A stretch of DNA of 64,000 bases from DATBLE01 sp963808815 (GCA_963808815.1 CAWEGI010000015.1:390673-454672); one strand, 5' to 3'. Positions 18,052 through 27,650 are shown, numbered from the stretch's first letter. The notes: generated by a model not told the origin, from the letters alone. Made by a program: numbers and translations.

Positions 18052-18777
18052 GTGGAAGGTGACCACCTCCGCCGTGGCACGGCCGAGTTCATCGGCACCT
18101 TCACGCTGGTCTTCGTCGCAGGCGGGGCGATCATGGTCGGCTCCGGAGGGCTGATCGGCGTCGCAGTCGCGCAGGGGCTCGCGATCGCGGTGATGGTCAC
18201 GGCGTTCGCGCACATCTCCGGCGGCCACTTCAACCCGGCGATCACACTCGGGTTTGTCGCCACCCGCCGCATCGCCACACCGCTGGCGTGCATCTACTGG
18301 CTGATGCAGTTCGCCGGCGCGGTGGTTGCGTCGCTGCTGCTGTGGTGGATCTTCCCGAAGGAGGCGATCGCTCCCGCCCGGCTCGGAGCTCCTCTCCTGC
18401 ATCCCTCCGTCGGGAGCGGCGCGGGGGTGGCGATGGAGGCGATCCTGACGGTCTTCCTCGTCGTGGCCGTATTCGCCACGGCCGTGGACGAGCGGGGCGC
18501 CTTCAAGGCCGTCGCCGGCTTCGGGATCGGACTCGTGATCACGATGGACATCCTCACCGGCGGGCCTCTGACCGGCGCTGCGATCAACCCTGCGCGCGCC
18601 TTCGGGCCGGAGCTCGTCTACAACGCCTGGGAGAGCTACAGCTGGATCTACTACGTCGGCCCGTTCGCCGGCGGCGTGATCGCGGCGCTGCTCTACGAGT
18701 ACCTCTTCCTCCGTCAGCCGGTCGAGGCGCCCGGGCCTGAGGAGACAGGTCTGATCGAGCCCGGCGTCGGCGAGTGA
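18052..18777 (+). CDS. aquaporin / MIP-family channel (right-arm copy)
   Basis: A 241-residue protein identical in translation to the copy at 14,597-15,322, with both NPA half-helices present. Silent differences are visible, for example at the C-terminal GPFAGG and APGPE codons. GTG start. The hydrolase gene follows on the same strand 17 bases later, so they may be cotranscribed. Confidence 0.93.
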   Translation: MEGDHLRRGTAEFIGTFTLVFVAGGAIMVGSGGLIGVAVAQGLAIAVMVTAFAHISGGHFNPAITLGFVATRRIATPLACIYWLMQFAGAVVASLLLWWIFPKEAIAPARLGAPLLHPSVGSGAGVAMEAILTVFLVVAVFATAVDERGAFKAVAGFGIGLVITMDILTGGPLTGAAINPARAFGPELVYNAWESYSWIYYVGPFAGGVIAALLYEYLFLRQPVEAPGPEETGLIEPGVGE

Positions 18778-18794
18778 TCGACTAGCCTCGCCGC

Positions 18795-19643
18795 GTGGAG
18801 TCGTTCCGCACGGCCGACGGCCGCACGCTCTCGTACCGCCGCGAGGGGGAGGGGCCGGTGCTCGTCTGCCACCCCGGCGGCCCGGGCTTCTCGGCGCGCT
18901 ACTTCGGCGACCTGGCCGGCCTCGGCTCGGCGTTCACGCTGGTCATGCTCAACCCGCGCGGGAGCGAGGGCTCCGACCACCCCGCCGACACCCGCGCGTA
19001 CCAGACCGCCGACTACGTCTCCGACCTCGACGAGCTGCGAGCACACCTCGGGCTGGAGCGGATGCTCCTCCTCGGCCACTCGCACGGCGGCGTGGTCGCC
19101 GCCGCGTACGCGGCCGCCCATCCGGACCGGGTCGAGCGGCTCGTCCTGGCCAGCACGCTCGCCCGCTTCGCGGCCGAGCAGGAGGCCGTGATGGAGGCGG
19201 CCATGGACGAGAAGGCCGCCGAGCCGTGGTACGCCGACGCACGTGAGGCCCTCGAGGACGAGCAGGCGGGCCGCTTCGAGACCGACGAGGAGCTCGGCGA
19301 GCTGGCCATCCGCGAGTTCCCGTTCTACTTCGCCCGCTACGGCGACGCCGAGCGGGCATACCTCGAGACGCTCCGCGGCGAGGTTCCCGTCGCCGATGCG
19401 TTGCTCCTCTTCAACAACGAGGTCTTCACCACCTTCGATCTGCGCTCCGACCTCCCGGCGATCACCGCGCCGACGCTCGTGATCACCGGCGAGGACGACT
19501 TCATCACCGGGCCGGTCTGTGCGGCCGACTTCGCGGGCATTCGCGATCAGACGACCGTGGTGCTGCCGGGCTGCGGCCACTTCATCTTCGTCGAGGCGCG
19601 TGACGGGTTTCGCGACGAAGTGGCCGCGTTCCTGATGAGCTAG
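18795..19643 (+). CDS. alpha/beta hydrolase (right-arm copy)
   Basis: Copy of 13,731-14,579 with the complete catalytic set (GHSHGG, GEDDF, GCGH). It reads TADGRTLSYRR where the left arm has TADSRTL, and EARDGFRDE where the left arm has EARNGFRDE. The Gly and Asp versions look more natural for the family. The stop overlaps the convergent PurM/HypE-like stop by four bases. Confidence 0.85.
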   Translation: MESFRTADGRTLSYRREGEGPVLVCHPGGPGFSARYFGDLAGLGSAFTLVMLNPRGSEGSDHPADTRAYQTADYVSDLDELRAHLGLERMLLLGHSHGGVVAAAYAAAHPDRVERLVLASTLARFAAEQEAVMEAAMDEKAAEPWYADAREALEDEQAGRFETDEELGELAIREFPFYFARYGDAERAYLETLRGEVPVADALLLFNNEVFTTFDLRSDLPAITAPTLVITGEDDFITGPVCAADFAGIRDQTTVVLPGCGHFIFVEARDGFRDEVAAFLMS

Positions 19644-20671
19644 GGCGTCCGCCGGGTCATCGCGCGCCCGATCTCGTCGGTCTCGTAGAGCGGCAGCTCC
19701 CGCTCGACTCCGGCCGTGCGAAGCATGAAACGGCCTGCCCACGGCGTCACCTCGCCGATCCTGGTCAGCCGGACACCGATTCCGTGCCCGGCGGAGATCA
19801 GTCGGTCGGCTGCTTCGGGGGCGGCCGCGATGAGAAGGCTGCCGGAGGCGAGCATCCCCAGCGGATCGAGATCGAGCGCGCCCGCAATCGCCTCTGTCTC
19901 CGGCAGGACCGGCACGGCCTCGCGTTCCACCGTCGCGCCGCAGTCGGCGGCGAGCGCGAGCTCGCGGACACCGGTCGCCAGACCGCCCTCGGTGGGATCG
20001 TGCAGCGCGGATACCCCTCCGGCGTCGAGGACGGCCATCGCCTCCGGGACGACGGAGATGCCGGGTTCGGCCAGGAGGCTCGCAGCGCGTTCGACGACTG
20101 CGGGATCGAGGACGCCCCGCATCCGGTCGGCGAGCTCGCGGGCGAGCAAGGCGGTTCCTTCGATCGCTATCGCCTTCGTCAGCAGAAGCACGTCCCCGGG
20201 GCGGGCGCCGCCCGGGCGCAAGAGTGCGCCGCCACGCGCCTCGCCGAGCAGGACGCCGATAAGGATCGTTCGGCTGACCGCCGTCGTGACTTCCGTGTGG
20301 CCGCCGACGAGCGAGACACCGCGGTCGACGCAGGCATCGCGCAACTCCCGGAAGTGGGCTTCGACCTCGCCCTCCGTCGTTCCGGGGGGCAGGAGCGCGG
20401 TCACCATCATCCAGCGTGGCTTCGCACCAAGGCAGGCGAGATCGTTGGCGTTGACGTCGACGAGGTACTGCGCAGGACTTTCGCTCGCGAAGGTGATCGG
20501 ATCGGACTTGACGACCAGCGTCGTGGCGCCCAGGTCGATGGCCGCCGCGTCGCCACCGACGCCGGGGCCGACGACGACGGTCGGATCGATCGAGCCGTAC
20601 GAGGCGATCAAGCGTCCGAGCAGCTCGGCCGGCAGCTTGCCCACCGGCAGACGGGCGTCCCTCTCGGCCAT
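19640..20671 (-). CDS. PurM/HypE-like protein (right-arm copy)
   Basis: Same 343-residue protein as at 12,703-13,734 with no amino-acid change. The nucleotide differences I could infer from the other frames are all silent in this frame. That bias toward silent change is what purifying selection leaves and is hard to explain by random sequencing error. Confidence 0.82.
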   Translation of the reverse strand: MAERDARLPVGKLPAELLGRLIASYGSIDPTVVVGPGVGGDAAAIDLGATTLVVKSDPITFASESPAQYLVDVNANDLACLGAKPRWMMVTALLPPGTTEGEVEAHFRELRDACVDRGVSLVGGHTEVTTAVSRTILIGVLLGEARGGALLRPGGARPGDVLLLTKAIAIEGTALLARELADRMRGVLDPAVVERAASLLAEPGISVVPEAMAVLDAGGVSALHDPTEGGLATGVRELALAADCGATVEREAVPVLPETEAIAGALDLDPLGMLASGSLLIAAAPEAADRLISAGHGIGVRLTRIGEVTPWAGRFMLRTAGVERELPLYETDEIGRAMTRRTP

Positions 20672-20735
20672 CGGTCTAGCTTAGAGCCGCAGCCCCTGTC
20701 CAAGCTCCGTCCGGAGACGGGCTCATGCTCAGCGC

Positions 20736-21638
20736 GTGAACGTCGCTCGCACCGGCTGGATGACCGGGTCGTTCCTGGCGTACGGCGGCGCACTGACCGC
20801 CTTGATCGCGGCGGTCGCGTGGCTCGGGGTGATCTCGGACGACCACGGGCAGGGGGCGTTCGCCGGCTGGTCGGTGCTCTTCTGGGCGCTCGCGGAGGTG
20901 CTCGCGTTCGCGCTGCTGGGTCGCGGTCACCGCGTGCTCGCCGGCCTCTTCGGGTTCGTCGGCCTCGGGTTGTTCGCGCTGATGATCGGGGCGTTCTTCT
21001 CCTGGTTCGGCTGGTTGCCCCACGACAAGCCGCTCGGCGGGTTCCACGTCGGCATCCTCGCCCTCCAGCTGCTCGTCCTGATCGCCGCGTTCGTCGACCT
21101 CGGCATCTTCAAGTTCCCGTTCTTCACGCTCGTGCTCGCCGGGCTCGGCTGGTACTTCGTCACCGACCTGGTGTCGAGCGGCGGCAACTGGAGCGCCTGG
21201 GTGACGCTGTTCGTCGGGCTCTTCCTGTTCGTGATGGGGCTGGCCAACGACGGCGGCGACACGCGGCCGTACGGCTTCTGGGTGCACGTCGTCGCGGGGC
21301 TGACGATCGGCGGCGCGCTCCTCTACTGGTGGCATTCGTCCGACTTCCAGTGGGCGCTGATCATCGTCGTCGGGCTCGTCTTCATGGCCGTCGGCGCCGG
21401 GATCAGGCGCTCGAGCTACGCGGTGCTCGGCACGATCGGGCTCATCCTCGCCACGTGGCACTACTCGATCGGAGGAGACCTCGGCCTGAGGGCGGGCAAC
21501 GCCGTTTTCGGTGAAGAACCTCCCAGCGGTCCGGCGTCGTGGGCCGGCCCGGTCGCCTTCCTCTGCCTCGGCCTCTTCCTGGTCTTCGTCGGGCTGCTGC
21601 TCTGGCGGCGCGGTCCGGAGCCGGCCGAGACCGTCTGA
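20736..21638 (+). CDS. multi-pass membrane protein (right-arm copy)
   Basis: Copy of 11,736-12,638 with conservative differences in the helices: L to F (FPFFTLVLAG), A to V (LIIVVGLV), G to L (IGLILATWH) and Q to E near the C-terminus (PAETV). All are compatible with a functional membrane protein and look like strain-level polymorphism. Confidence 0.72.
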   Translation: MNVARTGWMTGSFLAYGGALTALIAAVAWLGVISDDHGQGAFAGWSVLFWALAEVLAFALLGRGHRVLAGLFGFVGLGLFALMIGAFFSWFGWLPHDKPLGGFHVGILALQLLVLIAAFVDLGIFKFPFFTLVLAGLGWYFVTDLVSSGGNWSAWVTLFVGLFLFVMGLANDGGDTRPYGFWVHVVAGLTIGGALLYWWHSSDFQWALIIVVGLVFMAVGAGIRRSSYAVLGTIGLILATWHYSIGGDLGLRAGNAVFGEEPPSGPASWAGPVAFLCLGLFLVFVGLLLWRRGPEPAETV

Positions 21639-21774
21639 GCTAGGATCGGACCCGCGCGCGAGGGCGCAACCGGTCCGCGGGAAGGGCTGAGCCCACCTCC
21701 AGGTAGCACCGCAGCGACGAATCGATCTCTTTCCCCGCCCGCCGCGGACACGGGCCTCAAGGGAGGAGGTCGAG

Positions 21775-23029
21775 ATGAACCTGGAACAGCTTCGCAAGCA
21801 GGCGAAGGAGCTCGCCAGGGCAGCGCGGACAGGCGATCCGGAGGCGCTCGCGCGGATGGGCGACCTGCCGGTGAAGCTCGCGAGCGCCCAGACCGTGCTC
21901 GCGCGCGAGCAGGGCTTCGCCAGCTGGCCGGCGCTCGTCCACGAGCTCGCCGAGCAGCCGTTCCGCACCGACCTCGAGTACTACGAGGGTCGCGCAGAAG
22001 GCATCGCCACCGTCGACGGCGTCCCGCTCGCGTCGGCGCGCCGGGATCTCGCGCAACGACACGGGTACTCGAGCTGGGCCGGGCTGACGCGGCACGTCAC
22101 TGCGCTCGCGAGCGGCGAGGAGCCGGCGACGCCGTTCATGCTCGCCTACCGCGCGGTCGAGGACGGCGAGCGCGACCGGCTGGCCGAGCTGCTCGACGAG
22201 CATCCCGAGCTCGTTCGCACGCGCGGAACGAACGGCAACGACCTGCTCGGGATGGCCGGCGACCTGGAGAGCGTGAAGCTGTTGCTCGAGCGTGGGGCGG
22301 ACGTCAACCGCGGCAACGACTACGGCTGGACGAAGCTCCACTCAGGCGGGGTACTCGAACGACCGCACGCTGGCGACGCTCGTGCTCGCGGCCGGCGCGC
22401 GCACCGACCTCTCGGCGCGCGGCGACGGCGGCACGCCGCTCGTCGCGGCGCTCTTCTGGGGGCACCGCGAGGTGGTCGACCTGCTCGGGCTCGAGCCGCG
22501 GAACCTGCGCGTCGCCGCGGGGCTCGGCCGGGTCGACCTGATCGACGAGCTGGCGGGGACGCCGGCCGCAGGTGCGCATCGGGCGTTCTACCGTCCTCAC
22601 GGCGGCTTTCCGGCCTGGCAGCCGTCCGACGACCCGCAGGAGATCCTGGACGAGGCGCTCGTCTGGGCGGCCAAGGCCGACCGGGTCGAGGCGATCGATC
22701 GGCTCGTCGAGCTCGGCTCGGACGTCGAGGCGGATCCCTATCGCGGCACACCGCTCGCATGGGCTGCTGCGAACGGGCGGGTAGCGACGATCCGCCGCCT
22801 GGTCGAGCTCGGTGCCGACCCGAACGGCCTGGGCACGTTCGGCGGCCCGACGCACGGCGAGGGCGTACCGCCGCTCCACCTCGCCGCGCAGTCCGGGCAG
22901 GAGGCCGCGGTCGACCTCCTGCTCGAGCTCGGGGCCGACCCGACCATCCGCGACCGGCTCTACGACGGCAATGCCGCGGGCTGGGCGGCGCACGGCTGCC
23001 GCCCCGATCTCGCGGACCGGCTGGAATGA
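21775..23029 (+). CDS. ankyrin repeat protein (right-arm copy), frameshifted
   Basis: Copy of 10,346-11,599. An extra A at 22,344 (CACTCAGGCGGGG against CACTCGGCGGGG) shifts the frame after WTKLHS; the native frame resumes as AGYSNDRTLATLVLAAGA and runs to 23,029. Amino-acid differences cluster in the N-terminal half (RIGDL to RMGDL, AGLLEEHPE to AELLDEHPE). The indel may be an error; the substitutions look real. Confidence 0.82.
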
Positions 23030-23051
23030 CGGCCCCGTAGAATTCGCGTCG

Positions 23052-23807
23052 ATGTCCGGGCACAGCAAGTGGTCGTCGATCAAGCACAAGAAGGGTGCGG
23101 CCGACGCCAAGCGGGGGCAGCTCTTCACGAAGCTGACCCGGGCGCTGATCGTCGCGGCGAAGGACGGCGGGCCCGACCCGGCCTCGAACCTCGCGCTCCA
23201 GAACGCGATCGAGAAGGCGCGCGCCGCATCGATGCCGAAGGACAACATCGAGCGGGCGATCGCGCGGGGCAGCGGCACCGGTGCGGACGCGGCCGCTTAC
23301 GAGCAGATCTCGTACGAGGGCTACGGCCCCGGGGGCGTGGCCGTCTATGTCGACGTGCTCACCGACAACCGCAACCGCACCGCCGGCGACGTCCGGCACA
23401 TCTTCGCCCGCCACGACGGGAACCTGGCGGAATCGGGCGCAGTCGCGTGGCTGTTCGAGCGAAAGGGCGTCGTCCTCGTCGACCGGGACTCGACCGACGA
23501 GGACGAGCTGACGCTCGCGGCCGCCGATGCCGGCGCCGAGGACGTGGCCGACGAGGGCTCGTCATTCGAGGTCACGTGCGCGCCGGAGGACCTGCAAGCC
23601 GTGCGCGCGGGGCTGGAGGCGGCCGGCATCGCGGTCACCGACGCCGAGGTGACGATGCTCCCGAAGACGACTGTCGCGGTCGAGGACGAGGCCGTCGCGC
23701 GAAAGGTGCTGAAGCTGATCGACGGGCTGGAGGAGAACGACGACGTCCAGGACGTCTACGCCAACTTCGACATCCCGGAGCGCGTGCTGGAAGCAGTGGC
23801 CGTCTAG
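23052..23807 (+). CDS. yebC: YebC/PmpR-family protein (right-arm copy)
   Basis: A 251-residue copy of 9,568-10,323 with the same amino-acid sequence as far as I can compare. ATG at 23,052 lies 23 bases after the ankyrin gene stop, and the 28-bp palindrome and ruvC follow. Confidence 0.92.
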   Translation: MSGHSKWSSIKHKKGAADAKRGQLFTKLTRALIVAAKDGGPDPASNLALQNAIEKARAASMPKDNIERAIARGSGTGADAAAYEQISYEGYGPGGVAVYVDVLTDNRNRTAGDVRHIFARHDGNLAESGAVAWLFERKGVVLVDRDSTDEDELTLAAADAGAEDVADEGSSFEVTCAPEDLQAVRAGLEAAGIAVTDAEVTMLPKTTVAVEDEAVARKVLKLIDGLEENDDVQDVYANFDIPERVLEAVAV

Positions 23808-23831
23808 CCCGGCGGTAGCGCAACTCGAACT

Positions 23832-23859
23832 GCGGTGACAGGCTCGAGCCTGTCACCGC
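23832..23859. terminator. 28-bp perfect palindrome (right-arm copy)
   Basis: Same GCGGTGACAGGCTC palindrome as at 9,516-9,543, between yebC and ruvC. Unchanged in sequence. Confidence 0.6.
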
Positions 23860-23902
23860 TCTCGCCCGAAGGAACGTCCGGTCGGGTGCCTAACCTCACC
23901 CC

Positions 23903-24394
23903 GTGAGAGTTCTGGGCATCGATCCAGGGACGGCAGCGTGCGGTTACGGGATGGTCCACGAAAGCGACGGACGCCTCCGGGCCCTCGTCCACGGGTGCTG
24001 GCACACCCCGGCGCGCGAGCGGCCGGAGCTGCGCCTGAGGACGATCTTCGTGGGCGTCCGGGACTTGGTGGAGGAGCACGCGCCGGATGCCGTCGCGCTC
24101 GAGGAGTCGTTCGTCGGCGCCGACGCCCGCACCGCGCTCTCTGTCGGCCAGGCGCGGGGCGTCGTGCTCGTCGCCTCCGCGCTCGCCGGCGTCGAGTGCA
24201 CTGAGTACGCCCCGAGCCGCGTGAAGCAGGCTGTCTGCGGCTACGGTCGGGCCGAGAAGGGACAGGTCGAACGCATGGTGCGGACGATCCTCGCGCTGCG
24301 CGCGCCCCTGAAGACGACGCACGAGTCCGACGCGCTCGCGGTCGCGATCTGCCACGCACTCGCGCCGCCGTTGCTCAAGGCGGTCGGCTCGTGA
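23903..24394 (+). CDS. ruvC: Holliday junction resolvase RuvC (right-arm copy)
   Basis: Identical in amino-acid sequence to 8,981-9,472, with all catalytic acids retained. First gene of the mirrored ruvCAB operon; its stop overlaps the ruvA start by four bases. Confidence 0.95.
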   Translation: MRVLGIDPGTAACGYGMVHESDGRLRALVHGCWHTPARERPELRLRTIFVGVRDLVEEHAPDAVALEESFVGADARTALSVGQARGVVLVASALAGVECTEYAPSRVKQAVCGYGRAEKGQVERMVRTILALRAPLKTTHESDALAVAICHALAPPLLKAVGS

Positions 24395-24957
24395 TCGCGC
24401 GGCTACGAGGCACGCCGGTCGCACGTCGCGCGGACGGGCTCGTGCTCGACGTCAACGGCGTCGGCTACCTCATCGCCGCCACGCCGAGCGCGCTTCGCCG
24501 GGCGGACGCCGAGGGCGAGGTTGCGCTCGAGATCCACACCCACGTGCGCGAGGACACGCTGCAGCTCTACGGTTTCGCGGAGACGGCCGAGCGTGAGCTG
24601 TTCGAGCAGCTGCTCTCCGTGTCCGGCATCGGCCCCAAAGTCGCGCTGGCGATCGTCTCGGGCTCCGCGCCCACCGAGCTGCGCCGGGCGATCGTGCTCG
24701 AGGACACCGCGCGCTTCGAGGCGATCCCGGGCATCGGCAAGAAGACGGCGCAACGCGTCGTGCTCGAGCTGAAGGAGAAAGTCGCCGCCGCCGCTGAAGT
24801 GCCGGAGACGAGAGGAGCCGATTCGCACCTGGTCGCGCGCGATGCTCTCGTGGAGCTCGGGTACACGTTGGGTGACGCCGAGCAGGCGCTCGCCGGCGTC
24901 GACCTCGAGCTCCCCGCGGAGGAACGCGTGCGGGTGGCGCTGAAGAAGGCAGCGTGA
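24391..24957 (+). CDS. ruvA: Holliday junction DNA-binding protein RuvA (right-arm copy)
   Basis: A 188-residue copy of 8,418-8,984 without amino-acid change; both helix-hairpin-helix motifs are intact. It overlaps ruvC and ruvB by four bases each. Confidence 0.95.
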   Translation: MIARLRGTPVARRADGLVLDVNGVGYLIAATPSALRRADAEGEVALEIHTHVREDTLQLYGFAETAERELFEQLLSVSGIGPKVALAIVSGSAPTELRRAIVLEDTARFEAIPGIGKKTAQRVVLELKEKVAAAAEVPETRGADSHLVARDALVELGYTLGDAEQALAGVDLELPAEERVRVALKKAA

Positions 24958-26048
24958 GCGAGACCGAGACCGCCGGCGTAGGCTCGACGGAGCCGGCCGT
25001 GAGCGGAGGTGCCGGCTTGGCCGGCGCCGGAGCGGAACCACAGTTCCTGGCGCCGGTTCTCCGCGAGGAGGAGGACGACTTCGACCGCTCGCTCCGGCCG
25101 CGACGACTCGACGAGTTCGTCGGGCAGGAGCGGTTGAAGGAGCAGCTCGACGTCGCGCTCACGGCAGCGAAGACACGGAACGAGGCTCTCGATCACGTAC
25201 TGCTGGTGGGCCCGCCCGGCCTCGGCAAGACGAGCCTTGCCCACATCGTCCGGGAGGAGCTCGGCGCCGGCCTGCGCACCGTCGCGGGACCGGCGGTCGA
25301 GCGCAAGGGCGACCTGGCGGCGATCCTGACCTCGCTCGAGGCGCGCGATGTGCTGTTCATCGACGAGATCCACCGGCTCAACCCCGCGGTCGAGGAGATT
25401 CTCTATCCGGCGCTCGAAGACTTCCGGCTGGACATCGTCGTCGGCCAGGGGCCGGCGGCCCGGACGCTCACGCTTGACCTGCCGCCCTTTACTCTTGTCG
25501 GCGCGACCACGCGCACCGGTCTGCTGACCACGCCGCTGCGTGACCGCTTCGGCATGACCTTCCGGCTGTCGTACTACGAACCGGCCGAGCTGGCGACCAT
25601 CGTGCGGCGGTCGGGCGGAATCCTCGGCGTCGCGATCTCGGACGTCGCCGCCGAGGAGATCGCGCGCCGCTCGCGCGGCACGCCTCGCGTGGCCAACAGG
25701 ATCCTCCGTCGCGTCCGCGACGTCGCCGAAGTGCGCCACGCCGGCGAGGTCACCGTCGAGATCGCCTTCGAGGCGCTGGAGCTCCTCGAGGTCGACCAGG
25801 AAGGACTGGAACGCATGGACCGCGAGCTGCTCGAGGCGATCGTGCACAAGTTCGCCGGCGGGCCCGTCGGGCTATCCACACTGGCGGTCTCGCTCGGCGA
25901 GGAGCCCGACACCATCGAAGACGTCTACGAGCCCTTCCTGCTCCAGCTGGGGTTCATCCAGCGGACGCCGCGCGGCCGGATCGTCACCGAACTCGGACTC
26001 GCTCACGTGGCCGCCGACCAGGCGGCACGCGCCGACAGCCTCTTCTAG
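24954..26048 (+). CDS. ruvB: Holliday junction ATPase RuvB (right-arm copy)
   Basis: A 364-residue copy of 7,327-8,421. The one amino-acid difference I see is Tyr to Phe in VYEPFLLQLGF near the C-terminus. Walker A, Walker B and arginine-finger region are intact. A bacterium needs only one ruvCAB operon, so two full-length copies within 15 kb would be exceptional. Confidence 0.95.
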   Translation: MSETETAGVGSTEPAVSGGAGLAGAGAEPQFLAPVLREEEDDFDRSLRPRRLDEFVGQERLKEQLDVALTAAKTRNEALDHVLLVGPPGLGKTSLAHIVREELGAGLRTVAGPAVERKGDLAAILTSLEARDVLFIDEIHRLNPAVEEILYPALEDFRLDIVVGQGPAARTLTLDLPPFTLVGATTRTGLLTTPLRDRFGMTFRLSYYEPAELATIVRRSGGILGVAISDVAAEEIARRSRGTPRVANRILRRVRDVAEVRHAGEVTVEIAFEALELLEVDQEGLERMDRELLEAIVHKFAGGPVGLSTLAVSLGEEPDTIEDVYEPFLLQLGFIQRTPRGRIVTELGLAHVAADQAARADSLF

Positions 26049-26082
26049 GACGCTCGCCGCCGCTGTCGCGCGCGCTCGCTTG

Positions 26083-26111
26083 CACGGGGGAAACAGCCGG
26101 TTTCCCCCGTG
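26083..26111. terminator. hairpin downstream of ruvCAB (right-arm copy)
   Basis: Perfect 12-bp stem CACGGGGGAAAC/GTTTCCCCCGTG, 34 bases beyond the ruvB stop; mirror of 7,264-7,292. Confidence 0.7.
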
Positions 26112-26219
26112 AGCCCCCTTCCCCAAAGACAACGCACTCTCGGCAGGCGGTTCGATGCCGCGCCCGCCATGTCGGTCGCGGCGGCGAAACGGCCGGTTCT
26201 GGCCCGGTAGCCTTCGACG

Positions 26220-26537
26220 ATGCCCGACCTTTGGGTTCCCGGGTTCGCAGGGCCGCTCGACGATCTCGTCGACCGGATCCACCGGCGCATCGAGCAGTAC
26301 GCCAAGGAGAACGGCGTCGAGCAGGCGCATGTCGAGGTCGAGCTGGCCGACGGTGTCCGCTATGCGGTCGAGTCGCTGGCTGCCGAGCCGGGGTACGGCT
26401 TCGTGACGATTCGTCCACATGTGGGCGACGAGATGCCGGGCGAGGTGATCGTCCCGATCGGGTCGATCAAGCGGATCGAGCTGAGCAAGGCCGCAGACGA
26501 GCGGACGCAGCTCGGCTTTTCGGTTCACGCCTCGTAG
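26220..26537 (+). CDS. conserved hypothetical protein, 105 aa (right-arm copy)
   Basis: Same protein as 6,838-7,155 (MPDLWVPGFAGPLDDLVDRI...). At least one nucleotide difference from the left arm is silent in this frame, supporting it as a real gene. Function unknown. Confidence 0.65.
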   Translation: MPDLWVPGFAGPLDDLVDRIHRRIEQYAKENGVEQAHVEVELADGVRYAVESLAAEPGYGFVTIRPHVGDEMPGEVIVPIGSIKRIELSKAADERTQLGFSVHAS

Positions 26538-26603
26538 CGTTCGCCGCCGCGACCGACCTGGCGGGCGCGGCTCGTGAGGCCGTCGGAAGCCCGCAGGTTC
26601 TTC

Positions 26604-26648
26604 ACCCTGAAAGTCGTCATGCCCGCGGAGCGGGCGGACTTTCAGGGT
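26604..26648. terminator. bidirectional hairpin (right-arm copy)
   Basis: ACCCTGAAAGTC/GACTTTCAGGGT stem with nested GC stem between convergent genes; mirror of 6,727-6,771. Confidence 0.65.
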
Positions 26649-26654
26649 TGGACT

Positions 26655-27131
26655 TCAGGGTCTGTACTGCAATTCGTGCCAGCTGGGCACCGGTGCGAGC
26701 TCGAGAAGCGCGCGCGAGCCGCGGGGGTCGCGGTACGCGAACTCGGAGTTCTCGTCGTCCCAGACCACCTCCAGCAGGCCCTCCTTGACGCGATGGTCGA
26801 GCCACGCGCCGCGGAAAATCAGCTTGCGCAGCCAGTAGACGAGCGACTCGCCGCCGACCAGCGAGATGCGCTCCCAGTGGCGGACGAGGTAGCGCCCGAA
26901 CTCGCTGCGGGGCTCCTCGATGCGGCCCTCGGCGGCGAGCTCGACCAGGTCGGCGGTCTCGTCCTCGTCCAACTCGTTCGCCTCGACGAGGCCGAGCTTG
27001 ACCGCGGCACCCGTCACGCGCTGCTCGAAGTCGGCGCCGTTGAAGCTGAAGCGGTATCCGAGGAATTCGACGACATAGTCGTCGCCGGAGCTGTAATTGG
27101 CGTCACCGACGGGCCGCGGGCCGCTCTCCAC
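26655..27131 (-). CDS. conserved hypothetical protein, 158 aa (right-arm copy)
   Basis: Same translation as 6,244-6,720, including the acidic ANELDEDETADLVEL segment. GTG start at 27,131. Function not recognised. Confidence 0.65.
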   Translation of the reverse strand: MESGPRPVGDANYSSGDDYVVEFLGYRFSFNGADFEQRVTGAAVKLGLVEANELDEDETADLVELAAEGRIEEPRSEFGRYLVRHWERISLVGGESLVYWLRKLIFRGAWLDHRVKEGLLEVVWDDENSEFAYRDPRGSRALLELAPVPSWHELQYRP

Positions 27132-27177
27132 CGAGCCAGGATACCAACCACCTTCCGCCGCCTAGACTGGCCTCAGG

Positions 27178-27380
27178 ATGCGTATGAGCGCCGTCGTCAT
27201 CGCCTTCGCCGCCTGTCTCGCCCTGGCCGCGATCACTGCGCTCCTGCTCGACTGGTCGTTCGGGAAGGCAGTGATCCTGTCTCCGGTGATCGTCCTGGTC
27301 GTCGGGCCCGCAGGCTTCCTCCTCGTGCTCTGGACCCGGATCCTGGTGGAGACGTTCCGGGCAGGCGCGGCGGCGCCTGA
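27178..27380 (+). CDS. small two-helix membrane protein (right-arm copy), stop lost by indel
   Basis: Copy of 5,994-6,197. It reads VVIAFAACL, VVGPAGF and ILVETF where the left arm has VVIALAACL, VVGAAGF and ILVDTF. After ETFR the frame shifts (CCGGGCAGG against CCGGGGTAGG in the left arm), so the native stop is missed and translation continues in frame into the recJ start and on into the mycobacterial ureohydrolase. That long chimeric reading frame is an accident of the indel and the junction. Confidence 0.55.
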
Positions 27381-27426
27381 TCATGCTTCCGGTGTTGTCC
27401 GATCGTGTGCGTACCTTCGACTGTCC

Positions 27427-27650
27427 ATGGTCAAGGGGACGTGGACGATCAAAGCGTGCGATCCGCAGCAGGCGGCATCGCTCGCCGCCGCTCTCGACCT
27501 GAGCGACACGACCGCGAGCGTGCTCGTCCGCCGCGGATACGCCGAGCCCGAACGGGCGGCGTTGTTCCTGGGCGGCGAGCTGCCGGGACACGACCCGTTT
27601 GCCCTCGGCGACATGCAGGAAGCCTGCGACCGGATTCGTGCCGCGGTCGA
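27427..27650 (+). pseudogene. recJ: RecJ N-terminal fragment, cut at the chimeric junction
   Basis: First ~75 codons of recJ (MVKGTWTIKACDPQQAASL to CDRIRAAV). Compared with the left copy it has E2K, V to A in QQ(V/A)ASL and S to L in RAA(S/L)FLGG. Sequence stops matching recJ after GCCGCGGTCGA at 27,650, before any DHH motif, so it cannot encode a nuclease. Confidence 0.9.

Larger units (their letters stand above)
16687..27650 (-). repeat. right arm of ~22-kb inverted repeat
   Basis: Reverse-complement copy of 5,724-16,686, ending at 27,650 inside recJ, where mycobacterial sequence begins with no spacer. Notable differences from the left arm are a one-base insertion at 22,344 (ankyrin frameshift), a one-base deletion near 27,361 (small membrane protein loses its stop) and an intact CAT in the tRNA. 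Scattered substitutions occur throughout. Confidence 0.97.

Noticed and set aside
7327..26048. Two functional ruvCAB operons as a true gene duplication
   Set aside because: Both copies lie in the mirrored arms of a spacer-less palindrome with organism-level chimerism at one end. Assembly origin is more likely; reported as a structural finding instead.
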